Source: Chloroflexi bacterium HGW-Chloroflexi-8
GTDB lineage: Bacteria > Chloroflexota > Anaerolineae > Anaerolineales > Anaerolineaceae
Direction of reading: 5' to 3'
DNA: 45,594 nt
NCBI GenBank assembly: GCA_002841995.1
Contig: PHBS01000008.1
Coordinates: 1 to 45,594 of the forward strand
This document shows positions 23,803 to 32,362 of the stretch, piece by piece. Within the stretch, counting starts at the first letter, position 1. The number at the start of each line of letters is the position of its first letter. The notes beneath the pieces were generated by a model. It did no database searches, was not told where the DNA came from, and saw nothing but the letters and a program-made list of their open reading frames with translations. A program made the translations under genes and the position numbers.

Positions 23803-25527
23803 CTTTACTTGTAAGGTGATAATGGTCCCCAGACCTGGTGTAGAGAGGATGACTAACTTAGCATTGATAATTTCAGCCCGTTCTTGCAGGCCTAACAAAC
23901 CGAAATGACCCTTTTCTGGGAATTCAGCCGGATTGGCCGGAACAATGAATCCTTTTCCATCATCTCGAATCTGAATAAGGACTTCCGAATCGGTGAAATC
24001 CAGTTCCACCCAGGCGTGTTTTGCCTGGGCATGGCGGATCACATTATTGAGCGACTCTTGGACGATGCGATACACCGACATCGCCTTTTGTGCATCCAAA
24101 CCGCGCTCTTGACCCCTTACTTTATAGGCAATTGGGATGGTGGCGGCTTGTCCCATCTCCTGAACCAGCATTTCCAAAGAAGCGACCAATCCCAGGTCTT
24201 CAAGATAAATTGGGCGCAAACCGCGGATCATGCGGCGAAGATTAGTCATGGCTTGCTGGACCAATGTTTGCAGTTCACTCAGAGAGCCTTTTTGTGTCTC
24301 AGGGGAATTGATCGAGATCAAATGAAGGCGCTGGTTGAGTGCGATCAACGTCTGGATGGTGTCATCATGCAGTTCGCGTGCTAGGCTGCGTCTTTCATTT
24401 TCCACTCCAGCCGTGATCGCGCCTATATAAATGCGCAGGCTATGTTGTGCAGCCTTTAATTTATCTGCCATATCAATCAATTCAAATTGCAAATTACGGA
24501 TCTCTTCGATCCCGCCAACTTGCTGCCGAATTGCTTCGAAATTCCCCTCGGCGAGACCCGCGGCTTGTTTCTCTAATTTTTGCAGAGGTGTGACAATCCG
24601 GCGATAGCCAAACCAGATTGTGAAGATTGCCAACACAAAAATTGGGACGATGATCAAAGGGGCTGACTGAGTGGTCATCAAATAAGGGCTGGCAATATCC
24701 TCCCAGGCTTCTTCGATCACCAGTCCCCAACCAATCGGACGAATTGAGGTAAAGGCAACGACGTGTTCGCCTTGACTTCCTTGATAATAATTAATTCCAC
24801 TTTCGCCATTAAGAGCTTCGTTAATTCCGGGATGGGATCGGACGTACTCGTCCATTTTAATAGGCCCGGCACGAAAAAGAACTTCGTACTCCTTATTTGT
24901 GTTCGTTGGGCTAATAACCAACACTGTGATCTGGCTGGACCTTGCTAAATCCCCAACCGCGGTTTCTATCAACATTTGGGGAGAAAACGCCCCAAGAAGT
25001 ATTTCCCCCTCCCCCGTCTGTGTGATCAGAAAGATATAGGACTGGGTTGTTCCAGGTGGCTTGACCAGGTTTGAAAAGAATGGTGTTTTAGTGCTTTGCC
25101 CTGGGGGTTTGAATAGGCTGGGAATTAGGGCTGGGATGGTCGGCCAATCCATATTTGTTGTTGAGGCACGAATCAGGTAGCCATCCTTGGTATAGAGTGC
25201 AATCCCTCCCACAAATGTAGACGCGATTTCATCTGGCGTAAGGTGCAAAGAAGAAAAATCAGACTGATTTTCCATTTCCCGCGCGATCTGCTGGAAGGTG
25301 CTAGTCAGATGAGTTATTTCAAGTTCGATTGTGGAGGATGCGGCGCGAACGGTTCTTAGATCGCGATCTCCGACCAGGCTGCGCATGGCTTCATGATGCA
25401 GCGTCTGGCTTCCGAAGGCAACAACTAAGAGCAATACGGTCAAAGGCAAAATGGTAATCAAAATTAATTGGAGGGTAAACCCCCTCCAATTTGATTTCTT
25501 TACGGCAGCGTGACTGAATTCTGACAA
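23800..25527 (-). CDS. NarX-type sensor histidine kinase (dCache, HAMP, HisKA_3)
   Basis: A 575-residue kinase. An N-terminal membrane segment (LQLILITILPLTVLLLVVAF) and a second one (IIVPIFVLAIFTIWFGY, about 290-310) flank a large extracytoplasmic sensor (about 40-285) that looks like a dCache domain. A HAMP-like linker follows. The HisKA_3 phospho-acceptor is ARELHDDTIQTLIALNQRL (His about 387), and the HATPase domain shows NVIRHAQAKHAWVEL, IRDDGKGF and GHFGLLGLQERAE. It would phosphorylate NarL-type regulators. It follows the response regulator at 25560-26240 by 32 bp. The signal is unknown; the regulon suggests copper or redox state. Confidence 0.9.
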   Translation of the reverse strand: MSEFSHAAVKKSNWRGFTLQLILITILPLTVLLLVVAFGSQTLHHEAMRSLVGDRDLRTVRAASSTIELEITHLTSTFQQIAREMENQSDFSSLHLTPDEIASTFVGGIALYTKDGYLIRASTTNMDWPTIPALIPSLFKPPGQSTKTPFFSNLVKPPGTTQSYIFLITQTGEGEILLGAFSPQMLIETAVGDLARSSQITVLVISPTNTNKEYEVLFRAGPIKMDEYVRSHPGINEALNGESGINYYQGSQGEHVVAFTSIRPIGWGLVIEEAWEDIASPYLMTTQSAPLIIVPIFVLAIFTIWFGYRRIVTPLQKLEKQAAGLAEGNFEAIRQQVGGIEEIRNLQFELIDMADKLKAAQHSLRIYIGAITAGVENERRSLARELHDDTIQTLIALNQRLHLISINSPETQKGSLSELQTLVQQAMTNLRRMIRGLRPIYLEDLGLVASLEMLVQEMGQAATIPIAYKVRGQERGLDAQKAMSVYRIVQESLNNVIRHAQAKHAWVELDFTDSEVLIQIRDDGKGFIVPANPAEFPEKGHFGLLGLQERAEIINAKLVILSTPGLGTIITLQVK

Positions 25528-25559
25528 GGTCTACCTCTCAATTCATCCTGAAAGGATGA

Positions 25560-26240
25560 CTACGATCCCCTATCAGCGATATTAGCGGTAATCAGGCCAA
25601 GCGATACTGCTCGCATGACCGCTTCTGTACGACTTTCGGCGTTAAGTTTCTGGAAGATATTAGCCAGGTGATTTTGCACGGTCCGGTCACTGATTCCTAA
25701 CTGTACGGCGATTGCCTTATTGGTATATCCCTTTGCGGTCAGAGATAAAATTTGTAATTCTCGTTCCGTGAGGGGTTCGACAAGGGCTGTTTCATCTTGC
25801 TTGGCAAGTTTTACAAGCAATTTTTGGGTCAGGGCTACATCCAAAACGGATTTTCCGTGGAACACGTCGCGTATGCCCTCGATGATCTCACGCGGATCTG
25901 CGGTTTTTAGTATATAGCCATTCGCCCCGGAGCGAAGTACCGCTTGGACGTAGGGAATATCGTCGTATGCGGTCAACATCAAAACGCCAACTGGTAGCCG
26001 GTTAGCACGAATCCAACGGACAACTTCAATCCCGCTCATCACGGGCATTTGGATATCCAGAACAGCAACATCGGGATTGAATTGCTTCAATAATTCGCAA
26101 GCCTCCTGCCCATTGGAGGCTTGCGCGACGACTTGTAGATCCGGACTTAGCTCTAAAAATTTCCGAATCCCAGCACGTACCACGATGTGGTCGTCGGCCA
26201 GAAGTACGCGGATTATCCTGGGAAAATTTTGTGATAACAT
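25560..26240 (-). CDS. NarL/FixJ-family response regulator
   Basis: A 226-residue regulator (ATG 26240). Receiver: IRVLLADDHIVVRAGIRKFL, phospho-Asp in DVAVLDIQMPVMSG, then LMLTAYDDIPYVQAVL and ILKTADPREI. LuxR-type HTH: LTERELQILSLTAKGYTNKAIA, then SDRTVQNHLANIFQKL. It pairs with the kinase directly downstream. Its sequence is close to the regulator at 16753-17457, so both may recognise the same palindrome; one kinase could serve two regulators. A TATAAT lies about 12 bp upstream of the ATG with no good ribosome site, so the message may be leaderless. A longer reading from 26282 is less likely. Confidence 0.9.
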   Translation of the reverse strand: MLSQNFPRIIRVLLADDHIVVRAGIRKFLELSPDLQVVAQASNGQEACELLKQFNPDVAVLDIQMPVMSGIEVVRWIRANRLPVGVLMLTAYDDIPYVQAVLRSGANGYILKTADPREIIEGIRDVFHGKSVLDVALTQKLLVKLAKQDETALVEPLTERELQILSLTAKGYTNKAIAVQLGISDRTVQNHLANIFQKLNAESRTEAVMRAVSLGLITANIADRGS

Positions 26241-26337
26241 GGCGTTGATTATACACCTTTCATGGATACAACCGTGAAACAACCATATATCTTCATTTTA
26301 AGATAGTTTCTACTTTTATACCCAATCAGGTTGAATG

Positions 26338-26922
26338 TCAGGTATTTTCTAGCTTTTTCCCTTGAAAAACCTTACCAGGTTGCCAGGGTGTACCTAACGC
26401 AGGCAACACAAAGCGATCTAGCCCCCACCATCCTGCTGTCTTCCACGCCAGAATGAGAAGAATAGAAAGGGTGAATAAAACTGGATTGGTGCTGGCGGAG
26501 CCGGCCATCATAAAATTCCAGTTCATGAATCCACCCAGGAAAGCTGCGATTCCGGTAAATAAGCCCAGGATTAATGCTACGCCGATCACGATTTCCCCGA
26601 TATAAACCAGTTTTGAGAACCAGGTGTAGGCTTGGGCGTCGATCATCGCTTGAAGAAAACCACGGTACCAATCGAAAGCGATCAATGGACGGGCCGGCGC
26701 ATCGGGGATAGCTACTGCGCGTTCCCAAAAACCTTTAAGGGCTTCACCTGTTTGAGTCCAGGCAGGGTTTGAGAGTTTACCAAGTCCAGAGGTCAACCAC
26801 GAATAACCGACATACAACCTTGCAATGACCCATAACCAGGCCCATTTTGGATTGTTAAAAAGACTGTTAGCAAAGGGTGGGTCACGAAAACCCACAGATG
26901 CAGAACCGCTTGTACTTGACAT
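26338..26922 (-). CDS. DoxX-family membrane protein
   Basis: A 194-residue protein with four membrane segments; AAGGAGGA ends 6 nt before the ATG at 26922. DoxX-type features are WVIARLYVGYSWLTSGLGKL near the N-terminus, YIGEIVIGVALILGLFTGIA, FLGGFMNWNFMMAG and ILAWKTAGWWGLDRFVLPAL. DoxX/DoxD proteins are linked with thiosulfate:quinone oxidoreductase and with thiol-stress membrane complexes; the exact reaction here cannot be told. It lies 135 bp after the CuA operon and may be transcribed with it. A second, decayed DoxX fragment is at 6955-7053. Confidence 0.85.
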   Translation of the reverse strand: MSSTSGSASVGFRDPPFANSLFNNPKWAWLWVIARLYVGYSWLTSGLGKLSNPAWTQTGEALKGFWERAVAIPDAPARPLIAFDWYRGFLQAMIDAQAYTWFSKLVYIGEIVIGVALILGLFTGIAAFLGGFMNWNFMMAGSASTNPVLFTLSILLILAWKTAGWWGLDRFVLPALGTPWQPGKVFQGKKLENT

Positions 26923-27057
26923 GTAATCCTCCTTGATCCATCTAAAATATGAGTAAGTCGATTTATATTTTATCACTTGAGAATTATTGTTTATCTGTCA
27001 TTAACCTCCTTTTGGTTTCATTTGTACCTGTTATAAACGCCAATTACAGCAATGCGC

Positions 27058-28095
27058 TTAATTGGAGGGACCTCTGGGCTGTTCTTGTGAATGGAACGAG
27101 AAGGTATATAAGTAACTGATCACTGCTTGAATCTGTTCACTGGTAAAAATCGGCCCCCAATAAGGCATACCTGTACCCATTCCACCGCGGATGATCTTCC
27201 CTTCAAGCAGCGCTGGGCTTACGCCGAGAAGAACCTTCGGATCGGTAAAATCTGGCGGGCTGACCAGTCCTTCGCCAGTCGGCTGGTGGGTCACATCGCC
27301 GGAGGTGTGCAAACTCGGATCCCAGACCGGCAGGCCGCGCACCATGACCCCATCGCCTTTTCCACTTTCACCGTGACAAGCAGCGCAGTTTGTGGCATAC
27401 AATTCCTGTCCGCTCTTCAGTGCTTCAGGCGTGGCATGCTGCTGCCAGATCCAGGCGACGGCGTCCCATACATCATCGTCGCTCAATGAAGATAGGAATG
27501 TTTCAGCTCGTAATCTTAGCCAGACTTTAGCCGGGCTGTTTGAGAGATAAATATCTTTTTCTAGTGCATAGGCAGGCAACTGACTTGCGAACAATGCCCC
27601 CCGCCCAGCGGAAGCGGTCATACCGGGAGTAACTTCAGCAGTCTGTGGTGCATCGATATCGATTCCCAATTTTAGGAATAACGGCTGCGGGTCGGGCGGG
27701 ATTGGGTCGCCCTCTCCCGTAACCTCGATTGTCCCGCGCATGCGCCAATGGTTGGCGCCGCACCAGCGGCTACAATAAAAGGTGTACTTTCCGGGCTGGT
27801 CAAAGGTCAGGGTTGTGTCGGTGAATTCACCCGGAAGAATATCCAGAGCCGGATGGTCTGATCGACCAACCGCAAAACCGTGCACTACATCATCACTGGT
27901 GAGGCGCAAATGAATCGGCTGTCCAACTTTTGCCTGGATGGTATTGACGCTCCAGCCGCCGTTTTCTGGCATACGCGCGTGCAACTCAAGTGTTGCTGCC
28001 AGATCTTTGGACAGCCACCAGCCAACCAGCGGGACGCCGACCGCAGCCAGTACCAGGAGAATAACGATCCAACGGGCAAGTCCTTCTTTTTTCAT
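27058..28095 (-). CDS. CuA-type cupredoxin fused to cytochrome c
   Basis: A 345-residue membrane-anchored protein. One N-terminal membrane segment (about 8-27), a cupredoxin domain with the full CuA ligand set, VHGF (His72) and CSRWCGANHWRM (Cys108, Cys112, His116, Met119), then a cytochrome c domain with CAACH (about 235-239) and a distal Met in GGMGTGMPYWG. The order resembles subunit II of caa3 oxidases, but no subunit I gene is present. It is the last gene of a four-gene unit, 5 bp after the Fe-S membrane protein. It probably carries electrons between the Fe-S or quinone side and an unknown periplasmic acceptor. Confidence 0.85.
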   Translation of the reverse strand: MKKEGLARWIVILLVLAAVGVPLVGWWLSKDLAATLELHARMPENGGWSVNTIQAKVGQPIHLRLTSDDVVHGFAVGRSDHPALDILPGEFTDTTLTFDQPGKYTFYCSRWCGANHWRMRGTIEVTGEGDPIPPDPQPLFLKLGIDIDAPQTAEVTPGMTASAGRGALFASQLPAYALEKDIYLSNSPAKVWLRLRAETFLSSLSDDDVWDAVAWIWQQHATPEALKSGQELYATNCAACHGESGKGDGVMVRGLPVWDPSLHTSGDVTHQPTGEGLVSPPDFTDPKVLLGVSPALLEGKIIRGGMGTGMPYWGPIFTSEQIQAVISYLYTFSFHSQEQPRGPSN

Positions 28096-28100
28096 CGGAT

Positions 28101-29429
28101 TTAACCTACCAGCAGCCAGAGCATGGCCAGCGTGAATAAACCTGAAAAGGCTATTAATGGTGCAGCCTGGCGAATGGTTTCACTAATGCGGCACGCGACC
28201 CGGCTGGACCAATAGAGTCCAACCATCAGAATAGCTACCTGTAAATTCAGGCTGAAGGAAGTGGCCTCTCCCACCCCGGCTGTCTTGGAAAGTCCAATCA
28301 AATTCCAGCCCCAACCAAGCGGATCTGAAACCGCCGGGAGGACGTAACCAAATTTGACGAAGGCAAATGAGATGGTAAACGCAATCCAGGCCATCAATCC
28401 GAGCGGCACGAGTACTTGGCTGTAATGTGCCAGTGATTGGCGCAGGTTCACATGGGTTGTACCGAGTCGATTAGCGGCCCAGGCAGCGCCGAGGTAAAGA
28501 CCCGGAAGAATCCCCAATGCAGTGAGCAGGAAGGATCCCGAAAACAGGAACCAGGCCGGGCTGCCGATAGCATACGCTGCCGATTTCAACTGTCCCCATG
28601 GTCCCAGAAAAACAGCCGAGTCGACCAGCGCGCTGGCAAGCATGACCAGTCCAAGGAAAGCTTCATCCAGACGGTGTTTCGTTTTCGGTCCCAGGTCACT
28701 GCCCCATGGGCGCAGGTTGACAGCGATATTATCCGAGGGGCAAACACGTAAACATTCCATGCAAAGACCGCAGTTGGCGCTTGATTTCAATGCCAGAGGG
28801 TATTGACCCCACGGGCAGGCGGTATAGCAGGTTTTTTCGCTGTGAGCAGCGCAGATATCAACGTCTTTGACGCGTAATTCCACCGGACCGGCCTGCGCAT
28901 AAAGACCGGTAAACCCGCCAATTGGGCACAGGTAGTTGCAAAAGGAGCGACGTTCGAAGACCAGGCTTAGGGCGAGTGCGAGAATCAGGATGAATAACAA
29001 AACGATCGCAGTGATTTTTGCTGAGGTCAGCGTCATTGCACCGAACAGCCCTATCAGCAAGAAACCACCAGCCTGCATCCAGGATCCTTTAAGGAATCTT
29101 GGCCAGCGTTTGCCTAGGCCAAAGCCCGTGCCACCGCGCGGTTGCAAGATACCACCGTTTTGCAGCCATTCGCCAGGCAATGGAATGGGGCAAATGCTGC
29201 ACCAGGAACGACCACCAAAAGGGATGAAGACGAGTTTAAGGGTTGTCCACCAGGCGATCCAAACAAATATGATGGCGAAATTATGGCTGCCCACCACTGA
29301 ACCCATCAATCCGGAGAGAATGGTAAAAACAAATCCTGCCAACGTGATAGCGCGGAGTAAGAATTGCGGCCATCGGCTACGCAACAGGGCGAGTGCCCTC
29401 GGAGAACGGGTAAGGTCCAGGCGGGTCAC
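28101..29429 (-). CDS. NapH/NosR-type polyferredoxin membrane protein
   Basis: A 442-residue protein with about ten membrane segments, two short cysteine clusters at the membrane face (WCSICPIPLPGEW and FCNYLCPIGGF) and two [4Fe-4S] motifs in the central loop (CAAHSEKTCYTACPWG and CGLCMECLRVCPSDN). This is the NapH/NosR/CcoG-like arrangement that passes electrons across or along the membrane. It overlaps the upstream CuA gene by 4 bp (ATGA) and is 5 bp from the CuA-cytochrome c gene. No nosZ, nap or cox catalytic gene is nearby, so the electron acceptor is unknown. Confidence 0.85.
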   Translation of the reverse strand: MTRLDLTRSPRALALLRSRWPQFLLRAITLAGFVFTILSGLMGSVVGSHNFAIIFVWIAWWTTLKLVFIPFGGRSWCSICPIPLPGEWLQNGGILQPRGGTGFGLGKRWPRFLKGSWMQAGGFLLIGLFGAMTLTSAKITAIVLLFILILALALSLVFERRSFCNYLCPIGGFTGLYAQAGPVELRVKDVDICAAHSEKTCYTACPWGQYPLALKSSANCGLCMECLRVCPSDNIAVNLRPWGSDLGPKTKHRLDEAFLGLVMLASALVDSAVFLGPWGQLKSAAYAIGSPAWFLFSGSFLLTALGILPGLYLGAAWAANRLGTTHVNLRQSLAHYSQVLVPLGLMAWIAFTISFAFVKFGYVLPAVSDPLGWGWNLIGLSKTAGVGEATSFSLNLQVAILMVGLYWSSRVACRISETIRQAAPLIAFSGLFTLAMLWLLVG

Positions 29430-29920
29430 ATCCTCCTCCTGGGAGCTTTTCGGAGCGAAACGAGCGCTGCCGCGATCGCCAGCAGTCCTAAGGCAATACC
29501 GCGAAAGAGAAGAAGATTTACTCCCACCTGCAGTTTGCCGATCATAAAGGGGTGCAGGTTACCGCAAGCCACCGAACAGCGAAAACGGAAGACCCCTGCT
29601 TTACCTGCGGTAAACGTGCCCGTTGCTGTTTGTCCCGGGTCGGCTTTCAATTCAAAGCTGTAGCCATCCAAGGAAAACCCGTGCACCACATCGGTCGAGA
29701 CCAATTCCACGGTCACACGGTCTCCGGGATTGATTTGGATCTCACCAGGTATGAACTGAAAGCTGCTAGCCTCGATGCGGATTAACCTGTCCTTTGGAAT
29801 TTGGACCGGTTGCGGCAGTGGGGCGAAGAAGATCAGCAGAGACATACCAATGAAAAGAAGCACCCAGCTCCTGCTCTTCCAATTCGTTTTTGCGACAATG
29901 TTGGACGGCAATGATTCCAT
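29426..29920 (-). CDS. Membrane CuA-type cupredoxin
   Basis: A 164-residue protein: a membrane segment (about 18-34), a cupredoxin domain (about 44-135) and a C-terminal membrane segment (LLLFRGIALGLLAIAAALVSL). The CuA ligands are complete: VVHGF (His80) and CSVACGNLHPFM (Cys115, Cys119, His123, Met126). It resembles a stand-alone oxidase subunit II core, yet subunit I is missing. The gene lies 3 bp after the PCYCGC lipoprotein gene and overlaps the Fe-S protein gene. Together with the CuA-cytochrome c it gives two binuclear copper sites in one operon. Confidence 0.85.
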   Translation of the reverse strand: MESLPSNIVAKTNWKSRSWVLLFIGMSLLIFFAPLPQPVQIPKDRLIRIEASSFQFIPGEIQINPGDRVTVELVSTDVVHGFSLDGYSFELKADPGQTATGTFTAGKAGVFRFRCSVACGNLHPFMIGKLQVGVNLLLFRGIALGLLAIAAALVSLRKAPRRRM

Positions 29921-29923
29921 CGG

Positions 29924-30400
29924 CTATTGAACGGGCGGCATGTTGGATGGACCGTATTGCGAATAGGTCTGATCGATAACCGTCCGAATCTCCTCGAGCG
30001 CTTTTCCATCTCGCGTCATTTTCATCACATCCTGGGCGATATCCACACAAATCGAGCAGCCCAGCGCGTGTTGATCAAAGACAACTTCGCCCGAAGATTT
30101 CACTTCCTTTACGTAACAAGAATAATTTGAAGTATGCCCTGCCGCGCCGCAGCCGCAATAGCAAGGTACATTTTTTAAAGCATCCGGATTCGCCACTGCA
30201 AATTGATAGCCTTCCTGAACGGTGACTGCCGCCTTTTGTACTTCAGCCGGCATATCGGACATGGGGGCCATTATTAAATCCTGACTCGCGTTCAAATTGC
30301 TGATGCTGCAGCCTGACAGGACAGAAATGAGAGGGATCAAGGCAACGAAAAGTAGTGACCAATGATGGCTTGAAAAGAAACGAGTTGAGGAATTTTTCAA
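29924..30400 (-). CDS. PCYCGC-motif lipoprotein
   Basis: A 158-residue lipoprotein (lipobox LSGC, Cys31). The mature domain has VPCYCGCGAAGHTSNYSCYVK and later HALGCSICVDIAQDVMKM: the PCYCGC family pattern with at least six conserved Cys plus His. Family members are exported Cys-rich proteins of unknown biochemical role, often next to copper or cytochrome genes. It is first in the CuA / Fe-S / CuA-cytochrome c operon, with palindrome E 96 bp upstream. It could hand copper to the CuA sites or assist their assembly; this is an inference from context. Confidence 0.8.
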   Translation of the reverse strand: MKNSSTRFFSSHHWSLLFVALIPLISVLSGCSISNLNASQDLIMAPMSDMPAEVQKAAVTVQEGYQFAVANPDALKNVPCYCGCGAAGHTSNYSCYVKEVKSSGEVVFDQHALGCSICVDIAQDVMKMTRDGKALEEIRTVIDQTYSQYGPSNMPPVQ

Positions 30401-30495
30401 TTTAAGCTCCCGATTTCAGTATTTGTAGTGAGTATTCAAAGCAAGTATAGTAGGTGGGCAGATATCTAGTTAGGGCGAAACTGCTTGCAAGTAAG

Positions 30496-30511
30496 TAGGC
30501 ACAATTGCTTA
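30496..30511. promoter_or_regulatory. 16-bp palindrome site E, upstream of the CuA operon
   Basis: TAGGCACAATTGCTTA is one of the best matches, 96 bp upstream of the PCYCGC gene start. A weaker match (AGGGCGAAACTGCTTG) is 24 bp away. Confidence 0.65.
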
Positions 30512-30613
30512 TACTATCGGCAGAGCGTATTTTCAACAAAGAAGACTGAGGCAGAAAAATGATTGTGCCTCTGTCATTTCATACGCGATCAAATTTCTAA
30601 AAATGTCTATGGA

Positions 30614-31108
30614 TCATGGAACCCAGTTCGAGAGCACGGTAAGGGTAAAGTCTTTTAGGTATGTGTCGTTGTTGGGAATATGAACTCGAAAGTCATGTTT
30701 CCCGCCCATATCGCCATGCATCATGAACTGCATCGAAAGGGTCGTCGTTTCACCAGGTTTGAGGGTCATCGAACCGATGACAGGGGCGGGAGGTCAACAT
30801 CCCTCCTTGACTTCGATGTAAGGAGCCTTGGAAAATATGAGGGGTTGGTCACCAACGTTAATGATTTCAAATGATACCTGAACGGTTTGGCCTAATTTGA
30901 CATCCCCTAAATCCACCTTCTCTTTGTCCACCTTAAGACTGGGACCGCCGGTAACCTCGGGGGTAAAAGATGCCGGTTTCTTTTGGAACGCAAAAAAGGC
31001 AGCAATGAGCAGGATCGCCGCAATTGCCAGCGCCATAATCAGCGGCAACTTTTTTTGTTTGCGCTGAACTTTCCGGTGTTTCGAAAAACCTCTATTTACT
31101 TTAGACAT
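30614..31108 (-). CDS. Membrane-anchored DUF1573-like protein with probable selenocysteine (in-frame TGA 30794-30796)
   Basis: The frame encodes 164 residues if TGA at codon 105 is read as selenocysteine. A basic N-terminus and membrane segment (about 21-41, LPLIMALAIAAILLIAAFF) precede a DUF1573 beta domain (KVDLGDVKLGQTVQVSFEI, then NVGDQPLIFS). The conserved loop reads VKEGC-[TGA]-PPAPVIGSMTLKPG, where related proteins have EGCCPP, so TGA replaces the second Cys of a CC pair. The domain then continues normally for 59 residues to TGA at 30614-30616. A stop at codon 105 would remove half the domain. A 7-bp hairpin 12 nt after the TGA fits bSECIS rules. Palindrome F lies 70 bp upstream. Confidence 0.8.
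30765..30781 (-). promoter_or_regulatory. bSECIS-like hairpin of the Sec-DUF1573 gene
   Basis: On the minus strand GTCATCG and CGATGAC form a perfect 7-bp stem closing a GUU loop. The loop begins 19 nt after the TGA and starts with G, matching both known bacterial SECIS requirements (loop 16-37 nt from UGA, G in the first two loop bases). Confidence 0.65.
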
Positions 31109-31177
31109 TCAAATTTTGTTCCTTTAAAGTTGATATAACTCTGATGAAATTGTAAAAGTGGTGGAGACAAATCACAA

Positions 31178-31193
31178 TAGGCTATTCTGCCTG
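31178..31193. promoter_or_regulatory. 16-bp palindrome site F, upstream of the Sec-DUF1573 gene
   Basis: TAGGCTATTCTGCCTG lies 70 bp before the start codon at 31108 and links this probable selenoprotein to the copA-type regulon. Confidence 0.6.
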
Positions 31194-31271
31194 TTCAAGC
31201 ATCAGCATTTTTACGCAGGTTCAATTGCCAGATGATATTTAAGAAAAGAATATTTTTGGAAAAGCCTGTTT

Positions 31272-32067
31272 ATGCCAAACTTTATTTTCACAAAAAATAA
31301 AAAACAACACTTAACCCAACATGAAGTTTTCGATAAGATTTGGACCATCCTGGTGGTTTTGCGTTTGGCGATTATGATCGTCTACGGTATCGTGATTCAA
31401 ATCTTGCATCCCCCCTGGATTCCATTTGGATTCAACACAGACAACGCAAGATCGAAAAGCTATTGGGATTCGGCTTCGCTTGAATACTTTCTTCCATGCT
31501 GAGCTGTTTGTGCTCGGATTTTCAGTGATATTTATCGTCGGTTGGGGCAGTGCGACCACTGCTCTCAGACATGTGTTAGGAATCTATAAATCCATTTTAG
31601 GGCGAATCGGCTGGACGATCGTGATCTTGTTAGGGCTATTCACGCTCAAACTCATCAATCTTCCATGGTTGAATTATGATATGCGTGCTTACTGAAATCC
31701 CGGCAAGGGCGGGCCGATCCTTTCTTTTGTGATGATGGATGTTTCATCGCTGCTGGTTGGACGCCAAGCATCGGGACAACGCTTGGAGCCATACTCACCG
31801 TAGGAATGAGCCAGCAATCCGCGACTCAAGCTATGGTGCTGTCCAGTGGTTATGCTATCGGCTTGGGATATCCCTTCCTGGCCATTGGATTTGGGATGGA
31901 AAAAGCCATCCGGTTTAGGTCCGTTTTAGAAGGTATCAACGGTGATCGAGATCGTTAGCGCAACGCTCTTGATCCTCGTCAGATTGCTTATGGAGTTCGA
32001 TCGGATGACTCTCATTTCCTTCAAGGCGTTGCAGCGACGATATTTTATCGACTGGCCCCTGAGGGGC
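31272..32067 (+). pseudogene. ccdA: Decayed ccdA (DsbD-like membrane thiol transporter), central and C-terminal parts
   Basis: From about 31426 the translation follows CcdA: FFHAELFVLGFSVIFIVG, LLGLFTLKLINLPWL, then a stop TGA at a likely Trp position (YxNPGKGGPILSF), a frame shift, AAGWTPSIGTTLGAILTV (the second Cys motif with Cys replaced by Ser), SSGYAIGLGYPFLAIGFG, another frame shift and VIEIVSATLLILVRLL. The start region (31272-31425) encodes an unrelated hydrophobic stretch. At least two frame shifts, one stop and the lost Cys show the gene is dead. CcdA passes reducing power to extracytoplasmic thiol proteins. Confidence 0.65.
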
Positions 32068-32073
32068 TCGATC

Positions 32074-32220
32074 ATGTCAACTTTCATCATTGCTGTTTTC
32101 GCTGGTCTTCTGTCGTTTCTATCCCCCTGCGTTTTACCATTGGTGCCTGCCTACGTCGGATATTTGAGCGGACGGGTAGTCAGAGATCTGCCGGGAACGG
32201 TGAAGGAGACTCTTACTTAG
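32074..32220 (+). pseudogene. ccdA: ccdA N-terminal fragment
   Basis: Starting at ATG 32074 the frame gives MSTFIIAVFAGLLSFLSPCV and PLVPAYVGYLSGRVVRDL, the typical CcdA N-terminus with its first Cys motif, but it stops after 48 codons. It lies downstream of the C-terminal part of a ccdA gene and in the same orientation, so the order of the halves is inverted. This suggests a tandem duplication followed by deletions, or an insertion that split two adjacent copies. Confidence 0.6.
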
Positions 32221-32362
32221 AAGGATTTACAGGAGATATTAAATAATGCGAGTCTTCATCCGCCAGGATATTGCTTTTCAAATGCTTTCCCTTAGCCTGG
32301 GGGGGAGCCACCTGGCGGATATTCCTTAGTCGGTGGATGCTTATGCAAGCGTTAAATAAACT

